This document shows positions 54,820-62,578 of a DNA stretch of 64,000 nt, one piece after another; position 1 is the stretch's first letter, and the number at the start of each line of letters is the position of its first letter. The position numbers and the translations under genes are program-made. The notes under the pieces are model-generated. The model did no database searches. It was not told where the DNA came from and worked only from the letters and a program-made list of their open reading frames with translations. Source of the stretch: Microbacterium lacticum. GTDB taxonomy: Bacteria > Actinomycetota > Actinomycetes > Actinomycetales > Microbacteriaceae. Location: contig NZ_VFPS01000003.1 in assembly GCF_006716815.1 (NCBI RefSeq), positions 473,047 through 537,046 on the forward strand, written 5' to 3'.

Positions 54820-56276
54820 GGCTCTTCGGACTTCCGGTGGGGGTGAGGCTCGCCGGGTGAGTTCGGGCGGGTAGGGGTCGAGGTCCCCGAGGATCAGTAG
54901 CGCCAACTGCTGCTCCAACCGAGGACCTCGACGTGTCTCACCATAGTTCGGGGTGCGCTGATGCGCGCTCTGCCGCTTGCCCGTGCTCCCGCTGCGATCT
55001 GCTGCTCGGTCTCGACGGCGTCCATGTCGAGGCGGTCGAGCGTCTGGACGGGCTGCTGGTGGTGACGGTCTCGAGCCCCGCGGCGCCGGCCGGTTGCCCG
55101 TCGTGCGGGGTGCTCGCTGTCGGTCGGGGTCGCCGCCGCCGCGTTCTTCACGACGTGCCCGGCGCGACGCGGGTGCGACTGATCTGGCGGCAGCGGGTGT
55201 GGCGTTGTGATGATCCCGACTGCATGAGGAGGACGTTCGTGGAGCAGGTCCCGACCCTGGTCGCCGCGCGCGGGTCGATCACCATGCGCGCGGTGACGTG
55301 GGCGATCGGGCAGCTGCGCCGCGAGCACGCCACGATCGCGGGCCTGGCCCGACAGCTGGGCACGTCGTGGAAGACGGTGTGGCGGGCCGTTGAGCCCGAA
55401 CTCGTCAAGCTGGCTGCCGACGAGTCCCGGTTCGAGAACGTCACCACCCTCGGCGTCGACGAGCACATCTGGCATCACGTCGACTCCCGCAAGCGCGGCC
55501 CGAAGGAGCTGACCGGGATGGTCGACCTGACCCGGGATGAGCACGGTCGCACCCGTGCCCGGCTGCTCGACCTCGTGCCGGGCAGATCGGGGAAGGCCTA
55601 CGCGGCCTGGCTCGACGAGCGCGGCGACGCGTTCCGGAACAACGTGAAGGTCGCGGCGTTGGACCCGTTCGCCGGATACAAGACCGCGATCGACGACAAG
55701 CTCGAGGACGCCGTCGCGGTGCTCGACGCGTTCCACGTCGTCAAGCTCGGCACCGCCGCCGTCGACGAGGTCCGCCGACGTGTCCAGCAGGACACCCTCG
55801 GTCACCGCGGCCGGAAGGGCGATCCGCTCTACGGGATCCAGACCATCCTCCGCGCCGGCGCCGAGAACCTCACCGAGAAGCAGCGGACCAGGCTCGCGGC
55901 AGCGATCGAGGCCGACCCCGCGCACGACGAGGTGTTCGTCGCATGGCAGTGCGCCCAGCAACTGCGTTCCGCCTACCACCAGAAGGACCTCGCCGAGGGG
56001 CGGCGGATCGCCGAGAAGGTCGTCGACACATTCCACACCTGCCCGATCCCCGAGATCGCCCGCCTCGGCCGCACCCTCCGCCGCTGGCGAGCCGCGTTCC
56101 TGGCCTACTTCACGACCGGACGATCATCGAACGGCGGCACTGAGGCGGTGAACGGGATCATCGAGCTCCACCGCCGCCTCGCCCGCGGCTACCGCAACCG
56201 CGACAACTACCGGCTCCGCATGCTCCTCGCCGCCGGCGGCCTCACCCCATGACCCCCACCGAATGTCCGAAGAGCC
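54820..56276 (+). mobile_element. ISL3-family insertion sequence 2, in tandem with the first
   Basis: 1457 bp. The ends are GGCTCTTCGGACTTCCGG at 54820 and the inverse of GGCTCTTCGGACATTCGG ending at 56276. The 8-bp target GCATAACC on its left (54812-54819) is also the right duplication of ISL3 element 1; the third copy is at 56277-56284. Confidence 0.92.
54933..56252 (+). CDS. ISL3-family transposase (element 2)
   Basis: A 439-residue transposase. Zinc-binding CSRCDLLLGLDGVHVEAVER, CPSCGVLAVGRGRRRRV and WRCDDPDCMRRTFVEQ; helix-turn-helix HATIAGLARQLGTSWKTVWR; catalytic core GVDEHIWHHVDSRKRGPKEL, MVDLTRDEHGRTRARLLDLV, VAALDPFAGYKTAIDDKLED; C-terminal TGRSSNGGTEAVNGIIELHR. Start GTG at 54933. 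It is in the opposite orientation to ISL3 element 1 and differs from it throughout, so they are different ISL3 elements that hit the same target. Intact. Confidence 0.93.
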   Translation: MSHHSSGCADARSAACPCSRCDLLLGLDGVHVEAVERLDGLLVVTVSSPAAPAGCPSCGVLAVGRGRRRRVLHDVPGATRVRLIWRQRVWRCDDPDCMRRTFVEQVPTLVAARGSITMRAVTWAIGQLRREHATIAGLARQLGTSWKTVWRAVEPELVKLAADESRFENVTTLGVDEHIWHHVDSRKRGPKELTGMVDLTRDEHGRTRARLLDLVPGRSGKAYAAWLDERGDAFRNNVKVAALDPFAGYKTAIDDKLEDAVAVLDAFHVVKLGTAAVDEVRRRVQQDTLGHRGRKGDPLYGIQTILRAGAENLTEKQRTRLAAAIEADPAHDEVFVAWQCAQQLRSAYHQKDLAEGRRIAEKVVDTFHTCPIPEIARLGRTLRRWRAAFLAYFTTGRSSNGGTEAVNGIIELHRRLARGYRNRDNYRLRMLLAAGGLTP

Positions 56277-56415
56277 GCATAACCCCATCCTCGTTTCCAA
56301 GGTCAGGAGTCTCCAACAAACTCAGGGCGCTTCAAAACGGCAGGGGTTTTCGGCTGGTCGATTGATCCTGCCGCTGGTCAGGAAGTTCGTATTTCGTCCC
56401 GCGGCGTCACTTCGT

Positions 56416-57180
56416 TCACGGCCATCGGTAGAGCCTCAACGAAACGCACGCACTTCCGATAGCGATGAGGGCCATTGAAGCCCACATTGCACCGAGCGGC
56501 AGCATCGGGGTGGAGCCGTGTATCTGACTGTTGAAAGTGTCTACGAACCAGGTCGAGGGCAATGCTTGAAGCAGCTTCTGAACGGGCTCCGGATAGATAT
56601 CCAGTGAGAACAGCGCGCCCGAGGTCAGCAAGACGATCAGTGGGACTATGTAGGCGAGCTGTAGCGCTAGATCCATATTCGTCATCCGGGAAGCGAGGAG
56701 GTAGCCGAATGAGAGCAGCATGGCTCCTCCAACCGACAGGGTGACCGCAAGCGGGATCGCGTCTTCGACAGGAAGTCCTCCTCCGATTGCTGCTGCGAGG
56801 ATGACGATGCTCTCCGCGCCCACGATTGCTACTCGGATCGGAATGTGCCCGAGAAGGAAAGCCGCTCTGTGCGCCGGGGTGGTCGATAGATGGCGAAGGG
56901 TTCCTACTCTTCGATACTTGACGAGTGGCACGGTGGTGGCCACCATTGCGACCGCCATGAAACCGGTCGTGCTCACCAGGCTCAGGCTGGCCTGCAAGAG
57001 ATGCGCTGGTCGTTTCGTTGCTCCTGCGATGAGCAGATCTATACCCCACAGCAGCGCAAGGATGAACGCGAAACTCAGGAGGATCGCGACGGTGGCTCGC
57101 TTGTCTCTGATGAGTTCCCGAGCGTGAGTTCTTGCGAATTCGCGGAGCTCAGCGTTGCGCATCGGCGTCGGGAAGGTCAT
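56416..57180 (-). CDS. ABC-2 type transporter permease
   Basis: A 254-residue membrane protein with six helices: residues 28-50 (RATVAILLSFAFILALLWGI), 66-88, 110-130 (FLLGHIPIRVAIVGAESIVI), 145-165, 178-200 and a last one near 225-245. The core matches the drug-export ABC-2 group (PSTWFVDTFN before the last helix). It is paralogous to the permease at 58755, sharing PLV..R..G.LR....TP and LPSTWF. It overlaps the ATPase stop by four bases. Last gene of the exporter operon, 81 bases from the IS nest. Confidence 0.85.
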   Translation of the reverse strand: MTFPTPMRNAELREFARTHARELIRDKRATVAILLSFAFILALLWGIDLLIAGATKRPAHLLQASLSLVSTTGFMAVAMVATTVPLVKYRRVGTLRHLSTTPAHRAAFLLGHIPIRVAIVGAESIVILAAAIGGGLPVEDAIPLAVTLSVGGAMLLSFGYLLASRMTNMDLALQLAYIVPLIVLLTSGALFSLDIYPEPVQKLLQALPSTWFVDTFNSQIHGSTPMLPLGAMWASMALIAIGSACVSLRLYRWP

Positions 57181-58109
57181 GGCTTCGTGGTGTTGCTCGA
57201 GATGTCGACGAAGACGTCCTCGAGAGAGCCGTGTTTGATGTTGTAGTCGAATGCGTGCACGCCCGGCACGAAGGTCAATCGGCGCAGAACCGCATCTGGA
57301 TCGTCCGTCACCACCGAAATCCGGGTACCTTGTGACGTCTCGCTGCTCGTGATTTCACCGGTAATGCCGAGTTGCCTGATATCTGACGGCATCTGCGACG
57401 AACGAATAGTGAACGAGACGGTGGCCTTCGCGGTGTGTTCCCGGATGAGTGCGTCGGGTTCGCCCTCCGCGGCGATCTCGCCACGTACGAGTATGGCGAG
57501 CCGGTCGCACACCTGGGTGGCCTCGTCCATGTGATGAGTGGAGAGCAGGATCGTCGTACCACGTTGTCTCTGCCGCTCGATGACGTCCCAGAGGCGGCGC
57601 CGCGCCACGGGGTCCAGCCCCGCTGACGGTTCGTCGAGCACCAGAACCTCGGGATTTCCGACGAGCGCGATCCCGATCAGCAACCGACGTTCCTGGCCGC
57701 CTGAAAGATGTTTCACCCGCACTTTCCGTGCGTCGTCCAGTCCAACTTCTTCGAGGAGCTCTGAGGGTTCGCGCGACGCCGGATAGAACGACGCAAACAG
57801 CTGCACCGTTTCCCACACGGTCAGCGTGGGGAACAACGTGGCCGACTGCGGTTGCACGGCAACGCGCTCCGTGATCCGATGGCGGTGTCTCATGGGGTCA
57901 AAGCCGAGAACGGTGACGGTGCCAGAGGTCGGACGGCGAAGCCCGACAATCGTCTCCAACGTCGTGGTTTTGCCCGAGCCGTTCGGTCCGAGGAGTCCGA
58001 ACACTTCACCCTGCCGAACGGTGAAGGTGATGTCGGCGACAGCGACCTGCTCGTCGTAGACCTTGCGTAGATCGTTCACCACGATGACGTCTGTTGCATT
58101 GCCGTTCAT
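57177..58109 (-). CDS. ABC transporter ATP-binding protein
   Basis: A 310-residue ATPase. Walker A VFGLLGPNGSGKTTTLETIV, Q-loop RVAVQPQSATLFPTLTVWET, signature VKHLSGGQERRLLIGIALVG, Walker B EVLVLDEPSAGLDP and H-loop ILLSTHHMDEATQVCDRLAI. A C-terminal domain of about 80 residues follows. It belongs to the DrrA/NatA export group. ATG at 58109 (MNGNATDVIVVND) overlaps the XRE gene stop. It should pair with the two ABC-2 permeases of the operon as a heterodimeric exporter. Confidence 0.92.
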   Translation of the reverse strand: MNGNATDVIVVNDLRKVYDEQVAVADITFTVRQGEVFGLLGPNGSGKTTTLETIVGLRRPTSGTVTVLGFDPMRHRHRITERVAVQPQSATLFPTLTVWETVQLFASFYPASREPSELLEEVGLDDARKVRVKHLSGGQERRLLIGIALVGNPEVLVLDEPSAGLDPVARRRLWDVIERQRQRGTTILLSTHHMDEATQVCDRLAILVRGEIAAEGEPDALIREHTAKATVSFTIRSSQMPSDIRQLGITGEITSSETSQGTRISVVTDDPDAVLRRLTFVPGVHAFDYNIKHGSLEDVFVDISSNTTKP

Positions 58110-58330
58110 CGCTTGCCTCCGGTGGGGGGAGAGTCGTGCTCGCCGGGGAAGAAGATCGTTTCGAGGGGGATCGAGAACAGGTGGGAGATACGAAAAGCGA
58201 GCGGCAACGAAGGATCGTATTTCCCGGTCTCCAAGGCGTTGACGGTCTGCCGAGATACGCCCAAGGCCTCGGCGAACTGCACCTGAGTCCACCCCTGCTC
58301 GGTGCGGAGCCGACGCACCTCGTTTCTCAT
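58106..58330 (-). CDS. XRE-family regulator of the exporter operon
   Basis: A 74-residue protein that is almost only a helix-turn-helix: MRNEVRRLRTEQGWTQVQFA, EALGVSRQTVNALETGKYDP, then SLPLAFRISHLFSIPLETIF. This is the compact group of Xre regulators seen next to membrane proteins and ABC exporters. The ATG at 58330 overlaps the membrane protein stop (ATGA). It probably binds the twin inverted repeats upstream of the operon at 59864 and 59912. Confidence 0.88.
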   Translation of the reverse strand: MRNEVRRLRTEQGWTQVQFAEALGVSRQTVNALETGKYDPSLPLAFRISHLFSIPLETIFFPGEHDSPPTGGKR

Positions 58331-58752
58331 CGGGATGCCCGGATGGACAGCACAGCGAGTGAGAGTCCCCATGAAGTCATTCCACCCATGAAGATGATCC
58401 ATTCGGCGTATTGAACGTCAACTCCCGCCCCGCCTAGCAGCGCGATCGTCAGAGCGGTCACCATCGACACCGTAAAGCCGAGTGTGAAGCTGCGCAGGAA
58501 CAACAGACGCTGCAATTCGTCGACGCGACGGACATGTCGGGCTATGGCAATGATCATCCAGATGACTGGGGCTAGCGGCACCAGCGCGACGATGACGTTC
58601 AGCGCTGTACCGGGCTGCGTCTGGATGATCCTGGGTAGTGCCAGAAAGAGCACCAGATACGCCAGGATGCCGATGGAGAACTCCCACAGGTAACGTTTGC
58701 CCGCACGCTGCTCGGATCGCGTTCGTCCGCTCGGCTCGCCTGTCTCATTCAT
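58327..58752 (-). CDS. Four-helix membrane protein of the exporter operon
   Basis: A 141-residue protein with a basic, disordered start (NETGEPSGRTRSEQRAGKR) and four hydrophobic helices: 25-45 (SIGILAYLVLFLALPRIIQT), 50-70, 88-110 and 118-136. It lies directly before an XRE regulator, a pairing common in small exporters and resistance operons where the membrane protein is of unknown role. ATG at 58752 has TGTAAGCAT upstream and only a weak ribosome site, so it is probably coupled to the preceding permease, which ends three bases away. Confidence 0.75.
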   Translation of the reverse strand: MNETGEPSGRTRSEQRAGKRYLWEFSIGILAYLVLFLALPRIIQTQPGTALNVIVALVPLAPVIWMIIAIARHVRRVDELQRLLFLRSFTLGFTVSMVTALTIALLGGAGVDVQYAEWIIFMGGMTSWGLSLAVLSIRASR

Positions 58753-58754
58753 GC

Positions 58755-59759
58755 TTACACCTTCCGTCGTCGGTTTGTGATCCGCAGATGCGTGGGCTCC
58801 GACTGGTCCCATTCGAACAACCGGGCGGCGGCCAGCAGCCCAACGCATGCGCACACACCCATGGGCACCCACAGCACAGGCACCGGGAGGAACGCAGCGG
58901 CACCGGTCAAATCTGCATTCACGGCTACGGCGAACCATGTACTGGGCAGCGCATTCATGATGATTTGAAGAAAGCTCGGGAGGATTTCCGGCGGGAGAAC
59001 CCCACCCGAGGTGAACACGAGCATGAGCACGAGCGTCGCCATACTCTGCTGTGTTGCCTCTGCGTTTCGAGAGCGTGCAGCGAATATAAGGGCGAACGCG
59101 AAGAGCATCGCGCTTCCCAGAGCCAGCGTGACGCACAGGCTCAGCAGGTCGATCCCGTCAACGTATCTACGCCACGCAGCAATCGCGATCACGATGGCTA
59201 TCTCGACGAGAATCACTCCCAACCGGGCAGGAACCTGCGCGAGCAGAAACGTCACGCGGGGAAGGGGCGTTGTGCCGAACAGCCGGAGCAGCCCACGTTC
59301 GCGCATACCGACAAGAGGCACCGTTGTGCCGATGAATGCGACGCTTGCGAAGCCGGTGAGTGCCACGACGCCAAGGAACGTGCGGAGCGGGTCAAGCTTG
59401 ACGTCACCATCCTGGTCTACGACCGTGATCGCAGCGGCAGGAATTCCTGCGTCGCGAAGCCCGACCCAAATCGGATTCCAGGCTGGCTTCTCGAAGGCAT
59501 CAAGCACGACGATCGTCTGCTTCTCCTTCAGGATGATCTCGGCATTCCTATCAGTGCTATCGGCATCGACGACAATGACGCCGGCATCCGTCAATACCGC
59601 GGACACGTGGTCGTCCGCAGGAGAAACGCTCGCCGTGGGAGCCGTGCCGAGCACAGTGAACGCGACCCACATCGACACGTACACCGCCAGGATGATCGTG
59701 AAAAAGATCAACATCGACAACCCGCTCAGCGGGTTCCGAAGCATGTCCTTGCCGCTCAT
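58755..59759 (-). CDS. ABC-2 type transporter permease with large extracytoplasmic loop
   Basis: A 334-residue permease. The first helix is at residues 12-33 (LSMLIFFTIILAVYVSMWVA), followed by a soluble loop of about 90 residues (DDHVSAVLTDAGVIVVDADS, IILKEKQTIVVLDAFEKPAW), then five more helices and the motif LPSTWFAVAVNADLTG. The layout is that of DrrB/YhgE-type exporters. Start at ATG 59759 (MSGKDMLRNPLSG). It is the first gene of the operon 59759-56416 (permease, membrane protein, XRE, ATPase, permease). Twin inverted repeats lie 105-168 bases upstream. Confidence 0.85.
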   Translation of the reverse strand: MSGKDMLRNPLSGLSMLIFFTIILAVYVSMWVAFTVLGTAPTASVSPADDHVSAVLTDAGVIVVDADSTDRNAEIILKEKQTIVVLDAFEKPAWNPIWVGLRDAGIPAAAITVVDQDGDVKLDPLRTFLGVVALTGFASVAFIGTTVPLVGMRERGLLRLFGTTPLPRVTFLLAQVPARLGVILVEIAIVIAIAAWRRYVDGIDLLSLCVTLALGSAMLFAFALIFAARSRNAEATQQSMATLVLMLVFTSGGVLPPEILPSFLQIIMNALPSTWFAVAVNADLTGAAAFLPVPVLWVPMGVCACVGLLAAARLFEWDQSEPTHLRITNRRRKV

Positions 59760-59856
59760 GATCGACAGTTGACAAGCAGGCCCGCTGCGCCAAGTTGCAG
59801 CGTGACCTCTACGTACCGAATGGCGACTCATCCGAAGCACCTCCCGGACCACATAG

Positions 59857-59862
59857 ATTTTA
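59857..59862 (-). promoter_or_regulatory. Likely -10 of the exporter operon (TAAAAT)
   Basis: Minus-strand TAAAAT lies 98 bases upstream of ATG 59759, with an inverted repeat immediately upstream; no strong -35 is evident. Confidence 0.45.
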
Positions 59863-59863
59863 C

Positions 59864-59879
59864 GACAAGGAGACTTGTC
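59864..59879. promoter_or_regulatory. Operator-like inverted repeat 1 (GACAAG-N4-CTTGTC)
   Basis: A perfect 6-bp inverted repeat with a four-base spacer, immediately upstream of the -10. Its placement would block RNA polymerase when bound. Confidence 0.65.
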
Positions 59880-59911
59880 ACATACGCAATCTCTCACGCG
59901 TCCGGCTTGAC

Positions 59912-59927
59912 GTCAAGGAAGCTTGTC
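59912..59927. promoter_or_regulatory. Operator-like inverted repeat 2 (GTCAAG-N4-CTTGTC)
   Basis: The same spacing and nearly the same arms as repeat 1, 48 bases away centre to centre. Two sites on nearly the same DNA face suggest cooperative binding by the XRE protein. Confidence 0.6.
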
Positions 59928-59929
59928 AT

Positions 59930-60422
59930 TGTTCGGAGGATTGTTCCTGGCGTCTTGCGATGGAGGCGGGTACATCGGCCAGAAACGATCGTTTACGGCA
60001 CGGCCGGCGCCGACGCGGATCAGCACTCAACACGCCGGGCGATGGAACCGCCGAAACCCCCCGCCGTAACGGCCACTGGCCGAAGCCCTCATCGGACGTT
60101 TTCGGTGGGTCGAACGTGAGTTCGGGAAGGGCTGCCATATGTGACCGCAAGGGGATCCCTATCCGGGCAATGCGCGCAAGCGGGACCGCGCGGACGGTCC
60201 TCACCGCGTTCAACCGGCATCCCAAGCGGGCAGTGGTTGTGTCTGCGCCTGGATCTACTCGTTGAACTTGACGTCGTGCCTCGCTGAACTTACTCCCGAA
60301 ATGCTGCCGACGTCGTTGCACTCCGCGGGTGACCAGCGAGAAGCCGGAACAAGTGCACGAATGATCGAGGGCGGCACGACCTCCTGATCCTCCATGAGCG
60401 TTACCCGCGTCGTAGACTGCAG
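59930..60422. other. Gene-poor stretch between the exporter and methyltransferase operons
   Basis: No gene is convincing. A plus-strand open frame reaching 60265 ends TARTVLTAFNRHPKRAVVVS but has no domain and no good start. The stretch may contain decayed sequence. Confidence 0.4.
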
Positions 60423-61709
60423 ATGAGGAGCGAGGGGGTCGTGTTGAACGCCAGCCAGCGCTTCTGCTTTCCCAACCCGAAGGTCACGTCGACCACCAAG
60501 AATGCCGACAACTGGTACCGCTACTACGCGGGCTATTCTTCGGAGTTCGTGACGTACGCGCTCGGCACTGTTGCTCCGCACGCGAAGACGGTCCTGGACC
60601 CGTGGAACGGCACGGGTACGACGACTGTCGTTGCCGCAGGAAGAAGGCTGCGGTCCTTCGGGTTCGACGTGAACCCGGTGGCCGTGGTCATCGCTCGCGC
60701 ACGACTGTTGGGGAGCAGCGTGCGAGGAAGCGTCCGGGCACTCACTCTGGATATCGTCGGCCACGCGACACCTGTTCGCCTGCGCGACGATCCCCTGCTC
60801 TTCTGGTTCTCTCCCGACTCGGCCGCTCAGTTGCGAGCCATCGAGCTGAGCATTCATCGCCTACTTGTGGACAGCGCCGACTCCGTCGGCGGCCCACTGC
60901 GGTCCGCGGAGAACCTGAGCGGGCTGGCGGCGTTCTTCTACACCGCGCTCTTCCGCACCGTCAGAGCGCTCGCCATCCCCGCTGGCGGGACGAACCCCAC
61001 CTGGTGGAAGCGCCCATCCGCGGACAACAAGCTGAAGGTGCCGAAGAGGGTCATCCGAGACACGTTCACGGCAATCGCACTGGACCTGGGAGAAGGGCTT
61101 CACCGACAGGCATTCGACCTGTCCACCTCTGCCGCCCTGGCCGTCGGTGATAGCCGGCGTCTTCCTCTGCCAGACAACTCCATCGGGGCGGTCGTGACCT
61201 CTCCCCCGTACTGCACGCGAATGGACTACGCGATAGCCACTCGACCCGAGCTCGCGATCCTTCGATACGGCGACGGCGAGCTGACAGCGCTCCGCACCTC
61301 AATGGTGGGCACGCCGACGATGACCGGCGAAGACGCGGCGGATGACGCCCTCGGGCCGGAAGCGAGCGCGTTCCTCGCAGCCGTCACGCGACACAGCAGC
61401 CAGGCGTCGGCTGGTTACTACCGCAAGTTCTACCGCCAGTACTACGCCGCTATGAAGTCTTCGCTCACCGAGATCCGTCGCGTGACCATTCCCGGCGCTC
61501 CCGTGATGCTCGTCGTCCAAGACGGCTACTACAAGGAACTGCACAACGACGTGCCGGCAATCGTGGCCGATATCGCGCTCCACTCCGGGTTCAGCTCATC
61601 GGAACGTTACGACTTCCGCATCCCACGCACCATCGCGGGCATGAACTCCAACGCGCGCAAGTATCGCCAGGAATCATCGGCCGTCGAGAGCGTGGTTCTT
61701 CTCCAGTAG
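60423..61709 (+). CDS. DNA methyltransferase (amino-methyltransferase, SPPY motif)
   Basis: A 428-residue methylase. The AdoMet-binding motif I is VLDPWNGTGTTTVVAAGRRL (residues 57-76, in the DPxxGTGTT form), and the catalytic motif IV is VVTSPPYCTRMDYAIATRPE (TSPPY at 259-263). A 200-residue insertion between them, with a Trp-rich patch (NPTWWKRPSADNKLKV), is the likely target-recognition region. The C-terminus repeats the fold with MLVVQDGYYKELHNDVPAIV. Members transfer methyl to N6 of adenine or N4 of cytosine. I used ATG 60423; GTG 60441 and TTG 60444 are equally plausible. First gene of the operon running off the window, with no restriction nuclease of usual type beside it. Confidence 0.82.
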   Translation: MRSEGVVLNASQRFCFPNPKVTSTTKNADNWYRYYAGYSSEFVTYALGTVAPHAKTVLDPWNGTGTTTVVAAGRRLRSFGFDVNPVAVVIARARLLGSSVRGSVRALTLDIVGHATPVRLRDDPLLFWFSPDSAAQLRAIELSIHRLLVDSADSVGGPLRSAENLSGLAAFFYTALFRTVRALAIPAGGTNPTWWKRPSADNKLKVPKRVIRDTFTAIALDLGEGLHRQAFDLSTSAALAVGDSRRLPLPDNSIGAVVTSPPYCTRMDYAIATRPELAILRYGDGELTALRTSMVGTPTMTGEDAADDALGPEASAFLAAVTRHSSQASAGYYRKFYRQYYAAMKSSLTEIRRVTIPGAPVMLVVQDGYYKELHNDVPAIVADIALHSGFSSSERYDFRIPRTIAGMNSNARKYRQESSAVESVVLLQ

Positions 61710-61753
61710 CCCCACGCGCGTGGAAAGCATGGAATGCGTGGTAATCTCACTGC

Positions 61754-62578
61754 ATGGCCAAGGACTCGGGGGATGTGGAGACGGTTCTCGCCGCGATCGA
61801 GCAGGCGCAGGCAGCGCTGAGCAACGCCCTCCGCGACGGTCGCGATGACCTGCTCGTCGAACTGAACGCGACGCTTCAGCGCCTTGAACGCGAGCGCAAC
61901 ACGCTTGTGAGGCGGCGAACTGAGCCTCGCGAGAGAACAATCACCCAGGGCCCGGCGGCGCGTTCTAAAGCTCTCGCCGCCCTGAAAGTCGCACAACGCC
62001 CGGTCGCTGGTCGGCTCCTTGCGGACATCGCTCGCGCGCGCTTCGGCTTCGAGATCGAGACCCGAGCACTGGCATCTGTCCGCCGCGACGAGCTGCGCAG
62101 CTGGCGCGCCTACCAGGGGCACCCCGACAAGGCCGCCACCAAACCCGACCTCATCGTGCCCGCCCTGTCGTATGACCGATTCACCCCGGAACGCGGCATG
62201 CTCGCCCTGTCGAGCTGGGACCTCTCCGTGCGTATCGTCGCTCCCGCGTCCCGTCGAGTGGACGTCCTGCATGTCGCTTGCAATCTTGCGCGCGCGTGCA
62301 TCGCATCGTCCGCCGAATCTTGGACCGATGACGTCGCCCGCGTCGCAGGACGAATTGGACTGTCCACGAAGCCGTTCGCGGGCACGCTCGCCCTCCCCAC
62401 ACCACAGCAGGTTCTCGAAGCCGCGTCCGACGAGCTCGACGTCATCGCCCCTTCCGACCTTCGCGACAGGGAAGAGGCCGCAGAGCGCGCCGCACGGGTC
62501 CTGGATGACGAGGATCAACTGTTCGGCGCAGCACCACTGGGCCTGGTCCCCATCCCGGCACGAAAGGGCGTATCGTGA
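61754..62578 (+). CDS. Coiled-coil / winged-helix-like protein in the methyltransferase operon
   Basis: A 274-residue protein. The first 60 residues form a coiled coil (VLAAIEQAQAALSNALRDGR, LLVELNATLQRLERERNTLV). A winged-helix-like stretch comes next: RSKALAALKVAQRPVAGRLL, ADIARARFGFEIETRALASV, RRDELRSWRA. The C-terminal domain is mixed (SYDRFTPERGMLALSSWDLS, VHVACNLARACIAS). No known family. The lack of a ribosome site and TAATCT seven bases before the ATG suggest a leaderless transcript from its own promoter in addition to read-through. It overlaps the next gene by four bases (GTGA). Confidence 0.72.
   Translation: MAKDSGDVETVLAAIEQAQAALSNALRDGRDDLLVELNATLQRLERERNTLVRRRTEPRERTITQGPAARSKALAALKVAQRPVAGRLLADIARARFGFEIETRALASVRRDELRSWRAYQGHPDKAATKPDLIVPALSYDRFTPERGMLALSSWDLSVRIVAPASRRVDVLHVACNLARACIASSAESWTDDVARVAGRIGLSTKPFAGTLALPTPQQVLEAASDELDVIAPSDLRDREEAAERAARVLDDEDQLFGAAPLGLVPIPARKGVS

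Larger units (their letters stand above)
50375..56334 (-). mobile_element. IS3-family insertion sequence, interrupted by three other elements
   Basis: 28-bp inverted repeats at 50375-50402 and 56307-56334 match at 25 positions (both begin TGAAGCGCCCTG). Removing the nested elements gives about 1349 bp, a normal IS3 size. No clear target duplication flanks it (GGC on the left, AAA on the right), so a deletion or recombination probably changed one side. Confidence 0.82.

Noticed and set aside
59795..60265. A 156-codon plus-strand frame
   Set aside because: It has no domain, overlaps the operators of the exporter operon, and has a poor start; probably chance.
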